Assembly: GCF_026339735.1 (NCBI RefSeq)
Contig: NZ_JAPEQG010000002.1
Span: 992,001-1,056,000, forward strand
Source of the DNA: Streptomyces sp. NBC_01669
GTDB lineage: Bacteria > Actinomycetota > Actinomycetes > Streptomycetales > Streptomycetaceae
Length of the DNA: 64,000 bases
Direction of reading: 5' to 3'
Part shown: positions 15,355-23,201 of the stretch, piece after piece
How positions within the stretch are numbered: position 1 is the stretch's first letter
How the letters are laid out: every line of letters starts with the position of its first letter
Translations under genes and position numbers: made by a program
Notes under the pieces: generated by a model
Told to the model about the DNA's origin: nothing
The model's database searches: none
What the model saw: only the letters and a program-made list of their open reading frames with translations

Positions 15355-15887
15355 ACCGAGGACCACACGCCGAGCCACTGCTCGGTGCCGTACTCCTCGA
15401 ACCGCTCCACCTCGGTGAACCCCAGCTTCGCCGCGAGGCGCATCGCGCGGTCGTTGGCGGTCTGGGTGCTGAGCACCACCGGCTCGTTGGGAAGCGCGTC
15501 GGTGAACCAGTCGAGCGCCGCTGCGCACGCTTCGGCGGCGTACCCGCGTCCCCACGCCTCCGGCAGGAACATGTAGCCGAGCTCGGCCTCTCCGGCATTC
15601 GGACGGACGTGACCCGGACGCTCTGCGTCGCGCCGATCGAGCGTGATCATGCCGATCATCGCTCCGTCGAGATCGATCACGAAAAAGCCAGGGCGCCGCC
15701 CGGGCACCTCAGGCACCGCGCGCTCGAGCTCATCACGCGGTCGAGGACCACCGACGTAGGTGCCCACCTCTGGAGAGGCGAACAGCTCGATGAACGCCGC
15801 ACGGTCCCGGGCCTCGGACTCGCGGAGCACGAGCCGTTCGGTCCTGATCGGGGCAGGTGGCCAAGCGACGGGTCCAAGCTCAGTCAT
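15339..15887 (-). CDS. GNAT-family N-acetyltransferase (RimJ/RimL type)
   Basis: A 182-residue acetyltransferase of the Acetyltransf_3 type. IRTERLVLRESEARDRAAFIE lies at about 13-33 and the acetyl-CoA loop is in ELGYMFLPEAWGRGYAAEAC (about 108-127; R/Q-x-x-G-x-G/A form RGYAAE). ANDRAMRLAAKLGFTEVERF follows near the end. These enzymes acetylate N-terminal amines of proteins, drugs or small amines; the substrate cannot be told. ATG 15887 is chosen because similarity starts there. The frame is open further upstream but without family match. Single gene. Confidence 0.85.
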   Translation of the reverse strand: MTELGPVAWPPAPIRTERLVLRESEARDRAAFIELFASPEVGTYVGGPRPRDELERAVPEVPGRRPGFFVIDLDGAMIGMITLDRRDAERPGHVRPNAGEAELGYMFLPEAWGRGYAAEACAAALDWFTDALPNEPVVLSTQTANDRAMRLAAKLGFTEVERFEEYGTEQWLGVWSSVTPSG

Positions 15888-16019
15888 GGCGGGCAACCTA
15901 TCGCACGCCCGCCGGGCAGGAGCCTTGGACGACCGACGGCGGCAGCAGCTTCTGACCCGTCGGCCTGATCCGGATGTCGGTGTCCGCGCACGACTCAAAC
16001 GAATAGCGCACGTTCGGAA

Positions 16020-16407
16020 TACTGCCTCTCCACCAGTTGGACGGCGATGTCGAGGCGGCGGAGTACCGGGGGGGGTGGGTCCGTGCCCCGGAGCATGTGC
16101 GCCCCGTCGACGGTGTCGACTACGACCAGGTCGTCACCGAGCGGCTGGAGACACCGCCGCCCTCGGTGGTCCGCGAGGTACTCGGGGAGCGCCGGTCTTC
16201 GGGATGGGTACTGCAGAAGCTGCGCGACAAGCGCGGCCCGGACCGGGCGTCCTGCACGCGCCGGACTGCGAGGAGGCACCGCAGGGTGCGCCGCTACGCG
16301 ATGTGGAGCGTGCCCTGGACGCGGCGGAGCACCCGGGCACGGCCGCCCAGGAGTTGACGCCCATGCTCCGGGGCTTCGACCAGATCGGCGGCGCCGGCGA
16401 GACGTGA
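16020..16407 (+). pseudogene. DUF6233-like protein, frameshifted fragment
   Basis: VDYDQVVTERLETPPPSVV and GWVLQKLRDKRGPDRA lie in one frame. CEEAPQGAPLRDVERALDAA then HPGT and LRGFDQIGG lie in another, with the switch near 16245. Together they resemble the C-terminal half of Streptomyces DUF6233 proteins, which have regulatory-looking repeats of unknown function. There is no start codon and no intact N-terminus. The assignment is tentative. Confidence 0.45.
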
Positions 16408-16472
16408 CCTCGTTCACCGAGCGAGCAGGGGTTGCGAGCTGCTGTCGGTTTACTGAGCCGAAGTGAGTGGTG

Positions 16473-16493
16473 GCGTGCGGGAGTGAGTCCTGG
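16473..16493 (+). repeat. Left terminal inverted repeat of the TnpB-like element
   Basis: The reverse complement matches 18207-18227 at 19 of 21 positions. It contains the GTG start (16483) of the TnpB-like gene. Confidence 0.6.
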
Positions 16494-18234
16494 CGGTGTA
16501 TTCGCGGCGGGTGGGAACGGGGGTTCTGGGGCCGAATGGGTGACCTTGGTGGCTGCTGCTCGTTGGTTCGGGTGGCAGGTGTCCGGCCTGGGAGGGGGTG
16601 ATGTGGTGGGTGGTCTGCGGACGTTGGCCGTGCCCTTCGTGGTGCCCGGGCCTTGCGGGGTGGCGGTCCGGGACCGGCTGGGGCGCCTCACCGCCCACGA
16701 CGAGATGGTGCTGCGTGCGGTCGGTGCGCATCAGGGTGCGCTGGCTTCCGGTGATCTCAAGGCTCGTTGCGCGGATGGTCTGGGGCACGGTGCGGACACG
16801 TGGGCGGCGCGTAAGCGGGAGCTGACCGGGGTGTCGTCGTCGCGGATCGCGGGTGCGATCACGAAGGCCACGCACGATCAGTGGGCACTGGCCCGCCGTT
16901 GTCAGGCAGCGCATATCCAGAAGCTGGCAGCCGGGATCAACATGCTGCGGCACCGCCTGTCCCTCCCGATCGGGGAGAAGGGCACCAAGCGGGCGGCGGG
17001 TGGCTACCGGTCGAAGAGCGAGTGGTTCCGCAAATCTCGTCGCCTCGCGATGCTGGAGGCGCGGCACGCCGCTGCCGTTGCCGAGTGGCAGGCCGGGCGG
17101 GTGCGGGTGGTACGGGGCGGTAAACGTCTCCTCAACACCCGCCACCACCTCGCCCAGGCACAGCTCACCGAAGAGCAGTGGCGGGAACGGTGGGAGGCGG
17201 AGCGCTGGTTCATCGGGGCCGATGGTGAGTCGGGGAAGCGGTTCGGGAACGAGACGATCCGCGTCACCCCGGACGGCGAGGTGTCCATCAAGCTGCCTGC
17301 CCCGCTCGCGCACCTGGCCAATGCCAGGCACGGCCGGTACGTCCTCACCTCCCGGATCGCATTCGCGCACCGGGGCGCGGAGTGGGCCGACCGCATCACC
17401 GCGAACCGGGCCGTCGCCTACCGCATCCACCTCGATACGGGGCGTGGACGCTGGTACCTCACGGCCTCGTGGCAGCGCCCCGTCGTGAAGACCATCCCGT
17501 TGGAGACCGCCCGTGCCCGGGCCATGATCGGCGTCGACACCAACGCCGACCACTTCGCCGCCTACCTTCTCGACCGGCACGGCAACCCCGTCGGTGACCC
17601 GCACCGCTTCCCCTACGACCTGTCCGGGACCGCCGCTCACTGCGATGCACAGATCCGCCACGCGCTGACCCGGCTGATCCACTGGGCCAAGCAGGCCGGT
17701 GTCGCCGCGATCGGCATCGAAGACCTCGACTTCACCACCGAGAAGACCCGCGAGAAACACGGCCGCAAGAAACGGTTCCGGCAGCTCATCTCCGGCATCC
17801 CGACCGGGAAACTCAAGGCCCGGCTGGTGTCCATGGCCGCCGAACAGGGCCTGAGCATTGTCGCGGTCGACCCGGCCTACACCACTTTGTGGGGTGCCCA
17901 GCACTGGCAGAAACCGCTGACCACTCCACACCGAAAGATGTCCCGTCACGATGCCGCCGGTATCGCGATCGGGCGACGCACCCTCGGACACCCGATCGGG
18001 CGTCGGACGGCACCGCCCCCGCACGACCGGAGTGATCGTGCGGGGCATCGGACCGTCCAGGCCGGGTCAGGTGACCGGGGGCGTGAGGGAACCCGCCCAC
18101 CCGCGACGGACCACGCCCCGGGAGGCGTGCCGCCGAGCGGGAAGCGAAAGCGGGAACCCAGTGCATCCAACACCGTTCGGGATGCGCCCAGTACGCAACA
18201 GTGGGTCCAGGACTCACTCACGCACACTGGCTAG
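16483..18234 (+). CDS. TnpB-like RuvC-nuclease protein without zinc finger
   Basis: A 583-residue protein of the OrfB/TnpB superfamily. The RuvC triad is D352 in MIGVDTNADHF, E412 in AIGIEDLDF and D490 in SRHDAAGIAIGRR. The region between E and D reads VDPAYTTLWGAQHW, where TnpB normally has paired CxxC zinc ligands; these cysteines are absent. A domain of about 350 residues precedes RuvC, longer than in IS605 TnpB (compare 399 residues in total at 55770). The last about 90 residues are Arg/Pro-rich and unlike TnpB. GTG 16483 is chosen; TTG 16432 is alternative. RNA guidance is possible but unproven, and no tnpA is adjacent. Confidence 0.75.
   Translation: MSPGGVFAAGGNGGSGAEWVTLVAAARWFGWQVSGLGGGDVVGGLRTLAVPFVVPGPCGVAVRDRLGRLTAHDEMVLRAVGAHQGALASGDLKARCADGLGHGADTWAARKRELTGVSSSRIAGAITKATHDQWALARRCQAAHIQKLAAGINMLRHRLSLPIGEKGTKRAAGGYRSKSEWFRKSRRLAMLEARHAAAVAEWQAGRVRVVRGGKRLLNTRHHLAQAQLTEEQWRERWEAERWFIGADGESGKRFGNETIRVTPDGEVSIKLPAPLAHLANARHGRYVLTSRIAFAHRGAEWADRITANRAVAYRIHLDTGRGRWYLTASWQRPVVKTIPLETARARAMIGVDTNADHFAAYLLDRHGNPVGDPHRFPYDLSGTAAHCDAQIRHALTRLIHWAKQAGVAAIGIEDLDFTTEKTREKHGRKKRFRQLISGIPTGKLKARLVSMAAEQGLSIVAVDPAYTTLWGAQHWQKPLTTPHRKMSRHDAAGIAIGRRTLGHPIGRRTAPPPHDRSDRAGHRTVQAGSGDRGREGTRPPATDHAPGGVPPSGKRKREPSASNTVRDAPSTQQWVQDSLTHTG
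18207..18227 (-). repeat. Right terminal inverted repeat of the TnpB-like element
   Basis: CCAGGACTCACTCACGCACAC pattern over 18207-18227. It pairs with 16473-16493 with two mismatches and covers codons near the C-terminus. Confidence 0.6.
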
Positions 18235-18269
18235 GAACGGTTTCTCGAGCGCCAGTCGGCAAGGTCCTT

Positions 18270-18710
18270 TCAGTCACCGGAGAAGCCCCAGAAGTAGATT
18301 TCCTCCGGACTGCCATGGGCGTCGTGCAGGACCGCGCATCTGCCGAACCAGCGTCGGCTGGCAAGCGGTTCTATGGCCTGCACGTCTGTCCGCGTGAGGC
18401 GGTCGGTCCCGGCCATCCGGTAAGCCTCGGCAGGCTGAACGGGCTGCACGGTGCCGTAGTCAGGATCCTCACCTGGCCGCAACATCCTGTGCATGTCCAG
18501 GATCGAGTGTGTCCCTTCTTCCTGAACCTGCTCGTCTTCCCACAGGTCGTCGAGCGTTGACGGTCGCACCCTGGCCTCGTCAGTGTCATCTTCGTTCCAG
18601 GGGTCCCAGTAGTAGTCCTGCGCATCGAACACGCTCTGCCTCAGGGCATCCAACGCCGCTCCAAGATCCTCCTGGTAAGGAACGTAGTACTCCCACCCCG
18701 ACGCACCCAC
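18270..18710 (-). CDS. Hypothetical Streptomyces protein (WEYYVPYQ family)
   Basis: A 146-residue acidic protein of a recurrent but unnamed Streptomyces family: WEYYVPYQEDLGAALDALR at the start, DAQDYYW, HSILDM, DYGTVQP, then WFGRCAVLHDAHGSPEEIYF and WGFSGD at the very end. It has no membrane segment or signal. Its function is unknown. Family members often sit near toxin/immunity or mobile genes, as here beside the TnpB-like element. The GTG at 18710 places the conserved WEYYVPY six codons in, typical for the family; a longer frame upstream lacks similarity. Confidence 0.7.
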   Translation of the reverse strand: MGASGWEYYVPYQEDLGAALDALRQSVFDAQDYYWDPWNEDDTDEARVRPSTLDDLWEDEQVQEEGTHSILDMHRMLRPGEDPDYGTVQPVQPAEAYRMAGTDRLTRTDVQAIEPLASRRWFGRCAVLHDAHGSPEEIYFWGFSGD

Positions 18711-18808
18711 GACAGCCCCACCTCCGCACCCAGTTCCGACAGTGCAGCGGAAGCTAGCAGCAGCCACTGACAAGCCACCTCGCCAGGTGCGCCACGCGGA
18801 CTGAGCAA

Positions 18809-18965
18809 TCAGACAGCAGCGCCAGCCGCTGCCGGAAAGGCAATGTACTCGTCGAAGTGGGTGCGGCTGAGCAGGCAGTGATGGAGCTGTCCCAGCATCC
18901 GGTTGAGCAGATGCCGGGCCTGGGCATGCCAGTCCCCACCCTCACGTCGCCGCCGGTAGTGGGCG
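18809..18965 (-). pseudogene. Transposase C-terminal tail (IS110-like)
   Basis: About 45 residues, DWHAQARHLLNRMLGQLHHC then LSRTHFDEYIAFP and stop, resemble the tail of IS110-type transposases. The fragment starts exactly where the thioredoxin-reductase-like gene next to it is cut, so this insertion or recombination probably destroyed that gene. Confidence 0.5.
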
Positions 18966-18974
18966 TTGGCACCT

Positions 18975-19180
18975 GGTGAGCAGGAAGCCGTGCATGTGCG
19001 CGGCGGGCGCGTTGCGCGGCCCGCGGGCGTCGATCGCCGCCACGTTGCGGGGGGGGCGCGGCCAAGGAGCAGGGCGACGTTGAGGCCAGCCACTCCGGCG
19101 CCGACCACCACTACGTCGTGGACCTCGTCGACGTCGCCGTGCTGTGCCCTGCCGTTCTTGTCGTTCGTCGTTTTGATCAA
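18975..19180 (-). pseudogene. Thioredoxin-reductase-like gene, copy A, 5' fragment
   Basis: From TTG 19180 (AGGAGG 8 bases upstream) the frame reads IKTTNDKNGRAQHGDV, then EVHDVVVVGAGVAGLNVALL, the FAD-binding start. A frameshift near 19060 moves the continuation NVAAIDARGPRNAPAAHMHG to another frame, and similarity ends at about 18975 at an IS110-like tail. It is clearly a duplicate of the intact gene at 20961-21944 (same IKTT start, same EVHDVVV, same RNAPAAHMHGFL). Non-functional. Confidence 0.85.
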
Positions 19181-19225
19181 GGGAACAACCTCCTGCCGCG
19201 ACAGTGCGCGCCTGGCACTGGAGCG

Positions 19226-19250
19226 ACAACTTCTGTTGCCATTTCTGGGA
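19226..19250. promoter_or_regulatory. Conserved divergon operator, copy A
   Basis: The block ACAACTTCTGTTGCCATTTC is shared with 21990-22009 in the second divergon copy. Surrounding spacer sequence has diverged. It contains the inverted repeat CAAC-TTCT-GTTG and is probably the site of the XRE-cupin regulator. Confidence 0.6.
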
Positions 19251-19271
19251 CGCGAGAGGTGGAATGGGGGT

Positions 19272-19871
19272 ATGGACGAACAATCGCCGATCGCCGCCAC
19301 GCTGGCCCAGGTCGGTTCCCGCCTCAGGCGCATCCGCGCCCAGCGCGGCGTGTCCCTGTCGGCGCTGGCCGAGGCCACTGGCATCTCCAAGAGCACACTG
19401 TCGAGACTGGAGTCGGGGCAGCGCCGCCCGAGCCTGGAGCTGTTGCTGCCCATCGCGCAGGCCCACCATGTACCCCTGGACGAACTCGTCGGGGCGCCGG
19501 AGGTCGGCGACCCGCGGATCCGCTGCAAGCCCCGCGTCCACCACGGTCGTACGGTGATTCCGCTGTCGACGCAGCCGGGGCGCCTGCAAGCCTGGAAGTC
19601 GGTCATCCCTGCGGAACACAACCGGCCTGATCCGGTCACGCACGAGGGGCACGAGTGGCTGTACGTCCTGTCCGGACGGGTGCGGCTCATCCTGGCCGAC
19701 CACGACCTGGTCATGGGGCCGGGTGAGGCGGCCGAGTTCGACACCCGCCTGCCACACTGGTTCGGCTCCACGGGCGAGTCCCCCGTGGAGGTGCTCAACC
19801 TGTTCGGCCCCCAGGGGGAACGCGTGCACGTCCGGGCCAAGCCCCGGTCCCGCGCGGAGCCGTCGGCGTGA
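19272..19871 (+). CDS. XRE-family regulator with C-terminal cupin domain
   Basis: A 199-residue regulator. The helix-turn-helix at about residues 12-66 contains LRRIRAQRGVSLSALAEATG and SKSTLSRLESGQRRPSL. The C-terminal cupin at about 115-185 shows HEGHEWLYVLSGRVRLILAD and GEAAEFDTRLPHWFG. Such XRE-cupin proteins sense small ligands and often control the neighbouring oxidoreductase. It is divergent from the truncated reductase copy A. The intact reductase copy B at 20961 has lost its own regulator, so this one may act in trans through the conserved operator block. ATG 19272 follows a purine-rich GGTGGAATGGGGG. Confidence 0.88.
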   Translation: MDEQSPIAATLAQVGSRLRRIRAQRGVSLSALAEATGISKSTLSRLESGQRRPSLELLLPIAQAHHVPLDELVGAPEVGDPRIRCKPRVHHGRTVIPLSTQPGRLQAWKSVIPAEHNRPDPVTHEGHEWLYVLSGRVRLILADHDLVMGPGEAAEFDTRLPHWFGSTGESPVEVLNLFGPQGERVHVRAKPRSRAEPSA

Positions 19872-20321
19872 CCGGAAGGGCCCCCTTCCGGGACCACCGC
19901 GTACGGGCAGGCCGCGTTCGGCCACGGCGAGTAGCCCGCCGGGGCGCAGGGGGGCGGCGAGGGCTGTCAATGCCGCCTGCTGGTCGCCGAGATGGTGGAC
20001 GGTGTTGGCGGACCAGATCAGATCGGCCGTGCCGAGCCCGCCGAACTCGTCCGGGAGGTCGGCTTGTTGGGTGGCGATACGGCCGGACGAGCGCGTGCGG
20101 GCCCGCTCCAGCAGGGCAGGCGACTGGTCGACGGCGACCACCTCGGCGTCCGGGAAGGCGTCGGCGAGCAGGCTGGCGACTACGCCCGGCCCACTGCCGA
20201 CGTCGAGTACACGCCTCACGTCGGCGCCGCCCAGCAGATCGCGCAGCCAGTTCGTGGCCTGGGTGAGCGCGGGGGTGTGCAGTTCGGCCTCGCGGTTCCA
20301 GGTGCGTGCCCAGGGCGCCAC
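19872..20321 (-). pseudogene. Class I SAM-dependent methyltransferase, C-terminally truncated
   Basis: From GTG 20321 the first about 145 residues form a Rossmann methyltransferase. VRRVLDVGSGPGVVASLLAD is the SAM-binding motif I, AEVVAVDQSPALLERAR motif II, and LIWSANTVHHLGDQQAAL then LRPGGLLAVAERG complete the core. Similarity ends at about 19872, beside the stop of the XRE-cupin gene. The frame stays open beyond because it is antisense to that gene, giving a misleadingly long frame. Relatives are about 270 residues, so the C-terminal half is lost. A GAGG-type ribosome site lies upstream. Confidence 0.7.
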
Positions 20322-20441
20322 ACGCGATGTCCTGATCGTGATGCGAGTCCGTGGTTCCTCCAGTTCCAGAAGTGCGGACGGCGGGCACCACGCACTCAGC
20401 CCGACCTCCGCCGCGCCGGAATGCGTGACGCCCGCCGGTGC

Positions 20442-20783
20442 TCAGCGAAGGAAGGGGCCGAGGTTTCGTTCCAGGAGGGGTTTGGGGACGGCGCCCGTCC
20501 ACGCCTTCACAGGGGCGCCGTCGGCGTAGACCACGAAAGCGGGGATCGAGGAGACTCCGTGCCGGTCCGCCAGTCCGGGCTCCTCATCGACGTTGATCTT
20601 GACGACGTCCAGAACGCCTGCACGCTCGGCAGCCGCCTCCTCGACGATGGGAGTGATCCTGATACACGGCCCGCACCAAGGGGCCCAGAACTGGATCAGG
20701 ACGGGCCGTTTCGCTTGCAGTACGCGAACGGGAAACGTCTGCTCGGTGACACTGTCCACGGGACCGCTGCGCTTTGCTGCCAC
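20442..20783 (-). CDS. trxA: Thioredoxin
   Basis: A 113-residue thioredoxin with the active site WCGPC in LIQFWAPWCGPCIRITPIVEE (about 32-52) and the cis-Pro segment SSIPAFVVYADG (about 78-89). It is a cytosolic disulfide reductase. The gene lies 177 bp downstream of the thioredoxin-reductase-like gene on the same strand, so the two may form a dedicated reductase/thioredoxin couple. It is unlike the main trxBA locus, as the reductase here is flanked by an XRE-cupin divergon. An in-frame ATG start follows AAGGAGAG. Confidence 0.9.
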   Translation of the reverse strand: MAAKRSGPVDSVTEQTFPVRVLQAKRPVLIQFWAPWCGPCIRITPIVEEAAAERAGVLDVVKINVDEEPGLADRHGVSSIPAFVVYADGAPVKAWTGAVPKPLLERNLGPFLR

Positions 20784-20960
20784 GGTGAAACTCTCCTTGT
20801 CGATATGTTTGTAAACGAGTACTCGACGCCAGGGACGATCTGACCGCGGAGATCAACGCACGGCCCCTGGAACAGGCTCGTTCGACCAGCTGGACGGCCG
20901 GGCCCCTCGCGGGGGCAGTACGGGCTGCCACGACGACATCGCCCATGGTCTGCCGAGTCG

Positions 20961-21944
20961 TCATGTCAGGGCAGCCGTGGCGCGGTGTGCGCGGTGCCGT
21001 GCGGCGGCGTGCTCCACGTCCTCGTGGAGCAGGTCGGTGTTGATGGCGAACGCGGCGGTGGAGCCCATGCCGGCGGCGGCGATGACCTGGGCGCGTGGGT
21101 CGACGACATTTCCGACAGCCCATACCCCGGGCACGCTGGTGCGGCCGGTCCGGTCCGTCACTACCCAGCCCTGGTCGTCCTTGGCGCAGCCGAGCAGAGC
21201 CAGGAGGTCGTCGCGCGGCGCGGGCCGGGGGAACAGGAAAACCGCGGTCCGGGGAATCACCCTCCCGTCGGTGAGCTCGATGCCGCGCAGGCGGTCGTCG
21301 TCGACGACGAGCCGCACGGCCCTGCCCTCCACGATCCTCACGCCGAACGCCTCCAGCTGTTCCCGCTCCTGCGGGGAGAGTTCGAGGGCGTGCGTGAGGA
21401 GGACGATGTCCTCGCTCCACTGACGCAGCAGCAGAGCCTGGTGCACAGCCCCCGGGTGTGTGCCGAGGACGGCAAGGGGCTGGTCACGGACCTCGTAGGC
21501 ATGGCAGTACGGGCAGTGCAGAAGGTCCTTGCCCCAACGCTCCCGGACGCCGGGGAGGTCGGGCAGTTCGTCGCGCAGCCCGGTGGCGACCAGAAGACGG
21601 CGGGCCCTGATCACGGGGCCGCCCTCCAGGCGCACGTCGTAGCCGGGCTCGACATGTTCCACCCGGCCTCGGACGATATCGACTCCGTAGCGGTCGATCT
21701 CGGCCCGCCCCAGGTCGAGCAGGGTCGCCGGAGGCAGGCCATCACGGGACAGGAAACCGTGCATGTGCGCGGCAGGCGCGTTACGCGGCTCGCCGGCATC
21801 GATCACCACCACCCTGCGACGGGCCCGCCCCAGCAGGAGCGCGGCACTCAGGCCGGATGCTCCGGCACCGATCACCACCACGTCATGGACCTCGTCACCA
21901 GTCGGCTCCGCGCCGTCGCGCGTATTCACCGTCGTCTTGATCAC
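20961..21944 (-). CDS. Thioredoxin-reductase-like NAD(P)/FAD oxidoreductase, copy B
   Basis: A 327-residue two-dinucleotide-domain flavoprotein. FAD motif: VHDVVVIGAGASGLSAALLLGRA (about 18-40). Redox-active disulfide CPYC in LLHCPYCHAYEVRD (about 150). NAD(P) motif: LAVLGTHPGAVHQALLL. C-terminal FAD motif: VPGVWAVGNVVDPRAQV. It transfers electrons from NADPH to a thiol partner, plausibly the TrxA encoded next. GTG 21944 has GGAGG 8 bases upstream; longer frames lack support. Its own divergent XRE gene (22035) is truncated, while a homologous fragment of this reductase sits beside the intact XRE gene at 19272. Confidence 0.9.
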   Translation of the reverse strand: MIKTTVNTRDGAEPTGDEVHDVVVIGAGASGLSAALLLGRARRRVVVIDAGEPRNAPAAHMHGFLSRDGLPPATLLDLGRAEIDRYGVDIVRGRVEHVEPGYDVRLEGGPVIRARRLLVATGLRDELPDLPGVRERWGKDLLHCPYCHAYEVRDQPLAVLGTHPGAVHQALLLRQWSEDIVLLTHALELSPQEREQLEAFGVRIVEGRAVRLVVDDDRLRGIELTDGRVIPRTAVFLFPRPAPRDDLLALLGCAKDDQGWVVTDRTGRTSVPGVWAVGNVVDPRAQVIAAAGMGSTAAFAINTDLLHEDVEHAAARHRAHRATAALT

Positions 21945-21989
21945 TACGATCACCTCCGGCCCCCAAAGTGCTCCAGCGCCGCACCACGA

Positions 21990-22014
21990 GCAACTTCTGT
22001 TGCCATTTCCGGGA
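21990..22014. promoter_or_regulatory. Conserved divergon operator, copy B
   Basis: Same block as 19226-19250 with the inverted repeat CAAC-TTCT-GTTG. It sits between the intact reductase and the truncated regulator. Confidence 0.6.
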
Positions 22015-22034
22015 CGGCCGGATCGAAAGGGGCT

Positions 22035-22223
22035 ATGGACGAGCAATCCCCTATCGCCGCCACACTCGCCCAGGCCGGCGCGCGGCGCCGCCGGATCCGC
22101 ACGCAGCATGGTGTGACCCCGTCCGCGCTCGCCGAGGCCACAGGGCCATCACCCGCGCCGCCAGCCGACAGCCACTCCCACAGCGGCCGTAGCCTCGGCC
22201 GAGGAGATGTGCCGAGGCCGTAA
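22035..22223 (+). pseudogene. XRE-cupin regulator, copy B, truncated in the helix-turn-helix
   Basis: The start DEQSPIAATLAQAGARRRRI matches copy A (19272) almost residue for residue through TPSALAEATG. It then diverges into PSPAPPADSHSHSGRS and stops. The recognition helix and the entire cupin domain are missing. It cannot bind DNA as a normal XRE protein. Confidence 0.85.
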
Positions 22224-22394
22224 GCGGTCGGCTTCGCGGAGCAGGGCGGCGACTGGACGACCTGCGCGATGTTGTGGTCGCCGTCGCCACCGACCGCACG
22301 TGCATCGACGCCGACGACAAGGGGTGCTGCTGACGACCGCGATATCCCCGGGGCCCGGCCCGCCGCGATCTCCTCAGGCACCGCATGCGGATGC

Positions 22395-22505
22395 GCTGGT
22401 CGCCGCGACCATGACCTACAACGTCATCGAGGCGATCGTCCCACCACCGTCGGCTCTCTCACCTCCTCCACAGGGCTGATCGGATTCGGCCTGGACTCCG
22501 CTGCC
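22395..22505 (+). pseudogene. Cation-diffusion-facilitator transporter fragment
   Basis: ALVAATMTYNVIEAIV in one frame and VGSLTSSTGLIGFGLDS in the next match the first two membrane helices of CDF cation transporters (the GFGLDS motif is characteristic). It is frameshifted and cut at both ends. The surrounding 22224-22586 holds nothing else I recognise. Confidence 0.6.
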
Positions 22506-22586
22506 CGCCTCCGGGGGTCGCTTCAGCCGGCCGATGGCAATCGGGCCGCCCGACGCCGGTACCGCCCCGCTTTTCCGAGAACTCCG

Positions 22587-23201
22587 TCAGTCGAGCAGAG
22601 CGGTGGCCGTGTTGATGAGTTCCGCGTCGGCTTCATCGGTGCGGTGGGCGGCGATGCCGGACCGGAAGAGGGATGCTCCTTCGATCAGCACGGTGAAAAC
22701 CCTTGCCCGTGCCCGGCAGACGGTGTCGGAGAGAGTTGGGTTGCAGGCGCGGAGAAGCCCGGCCACGTGCTCCTGGTAATCGCTGTAAAAGGTGCGCATG
22801 ACTGCCGCGACGGCTTCGTCACGGCCCGCCAGAGCCCACAACTCGGCGTAGACCCGGACGAGTCGCGGATCATCGTGCTCGGCCAGAAGCTGACGAATCA
22901 GCCCCTCCCTGTCCGGCGGGGTGTGCGCGGCCGCGTCGGTGAACAACGGGGCCAGCCTGTCGAGAGAACGGTCCAGGGTGCGGTGCAGGACGGCGGCGAT
23001 CAGCTCCGTGCGGGAGGGAAAGTAATACTGCACGTGCCCCAGACGCGTCTGTGCCGTGGCCGCCACTGCCCGCATGGTCAGCTCGCCGTACCCGGACTCG
23101 AAGAGGATCTTCTCGGCGGCGTCCAGGAGCGCGGCACGCCGCTGGGCGCCCTTGGTCGTGGCGGGCGTGCGCTTGTCCTGTTCCGGGGATCGTCCGCTCA
23201 T
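22587..23201 (-). CDS. TetR-family regulator of the saccharopine-dehydrogenase-like operon
   Basis: A 204-residue TetR protein. The DNA-binding part lies at about residues 17-65: RRAALLDAAEKILFESGYGE, then MRAVAATAQTRLGHVQYYFPSR. The ligand domain follows. The ATG overlaps the stop of the upstream oxidoreductase gene as ATGA (23198-23201), so the two are translationally coupled and co-transcribed. It probably represses its own operon through the inverted repeat at 24309-24320. The inducer is unknown. Confidence 0.88.
   Translation of the reverse strand: MSGRSPEQDKRTPATTKGAQRRAALLDAAEKILFESGYGELTMRAVAATAQTRLGHVQYYFPSRTELIAAVLHRTLDRSLDRLAPLFTDAAAHTPPDREGLIRQLLAEHDDPRLVRVYAELWALAGRDEAVAAVMRTFYSDYQEHVAGLLRACNPTLSDTVCRARARVFTVLIEGASLFRSGIAAHRTDEADAELINTATALLD

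Larger units (their letters stand above)
16473..18227. mobile_element. Putative 1.75-kb element: TnpB-like gene between 21-bp inverted repeats
   Basis: Left end 16473-16493 and right end 18207-18227 are inverted copies matching at 19 of 21 positions (core GAGTGAGTCCTGG). They bracket exactly one gene, a TnpB-like RuvC protein, whose start codon lies in the left repeat and whose stop lies just past the right one. IS605/IS607 elements normally have no terminal inverted repeats, so this is not a standard IS605 end structure. No tnpA or serine recombinase is inside. No target duplication was recognised. Confidence 0.5.

Noticed and set aside
18942..20321. 459-codon minus-strand frame beginning with a methyltransferase
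   Set aside because: Only the first about 145 codons match a methyltransferase. The rest is antisense to the XRE-cupin gene and the trx remnant.
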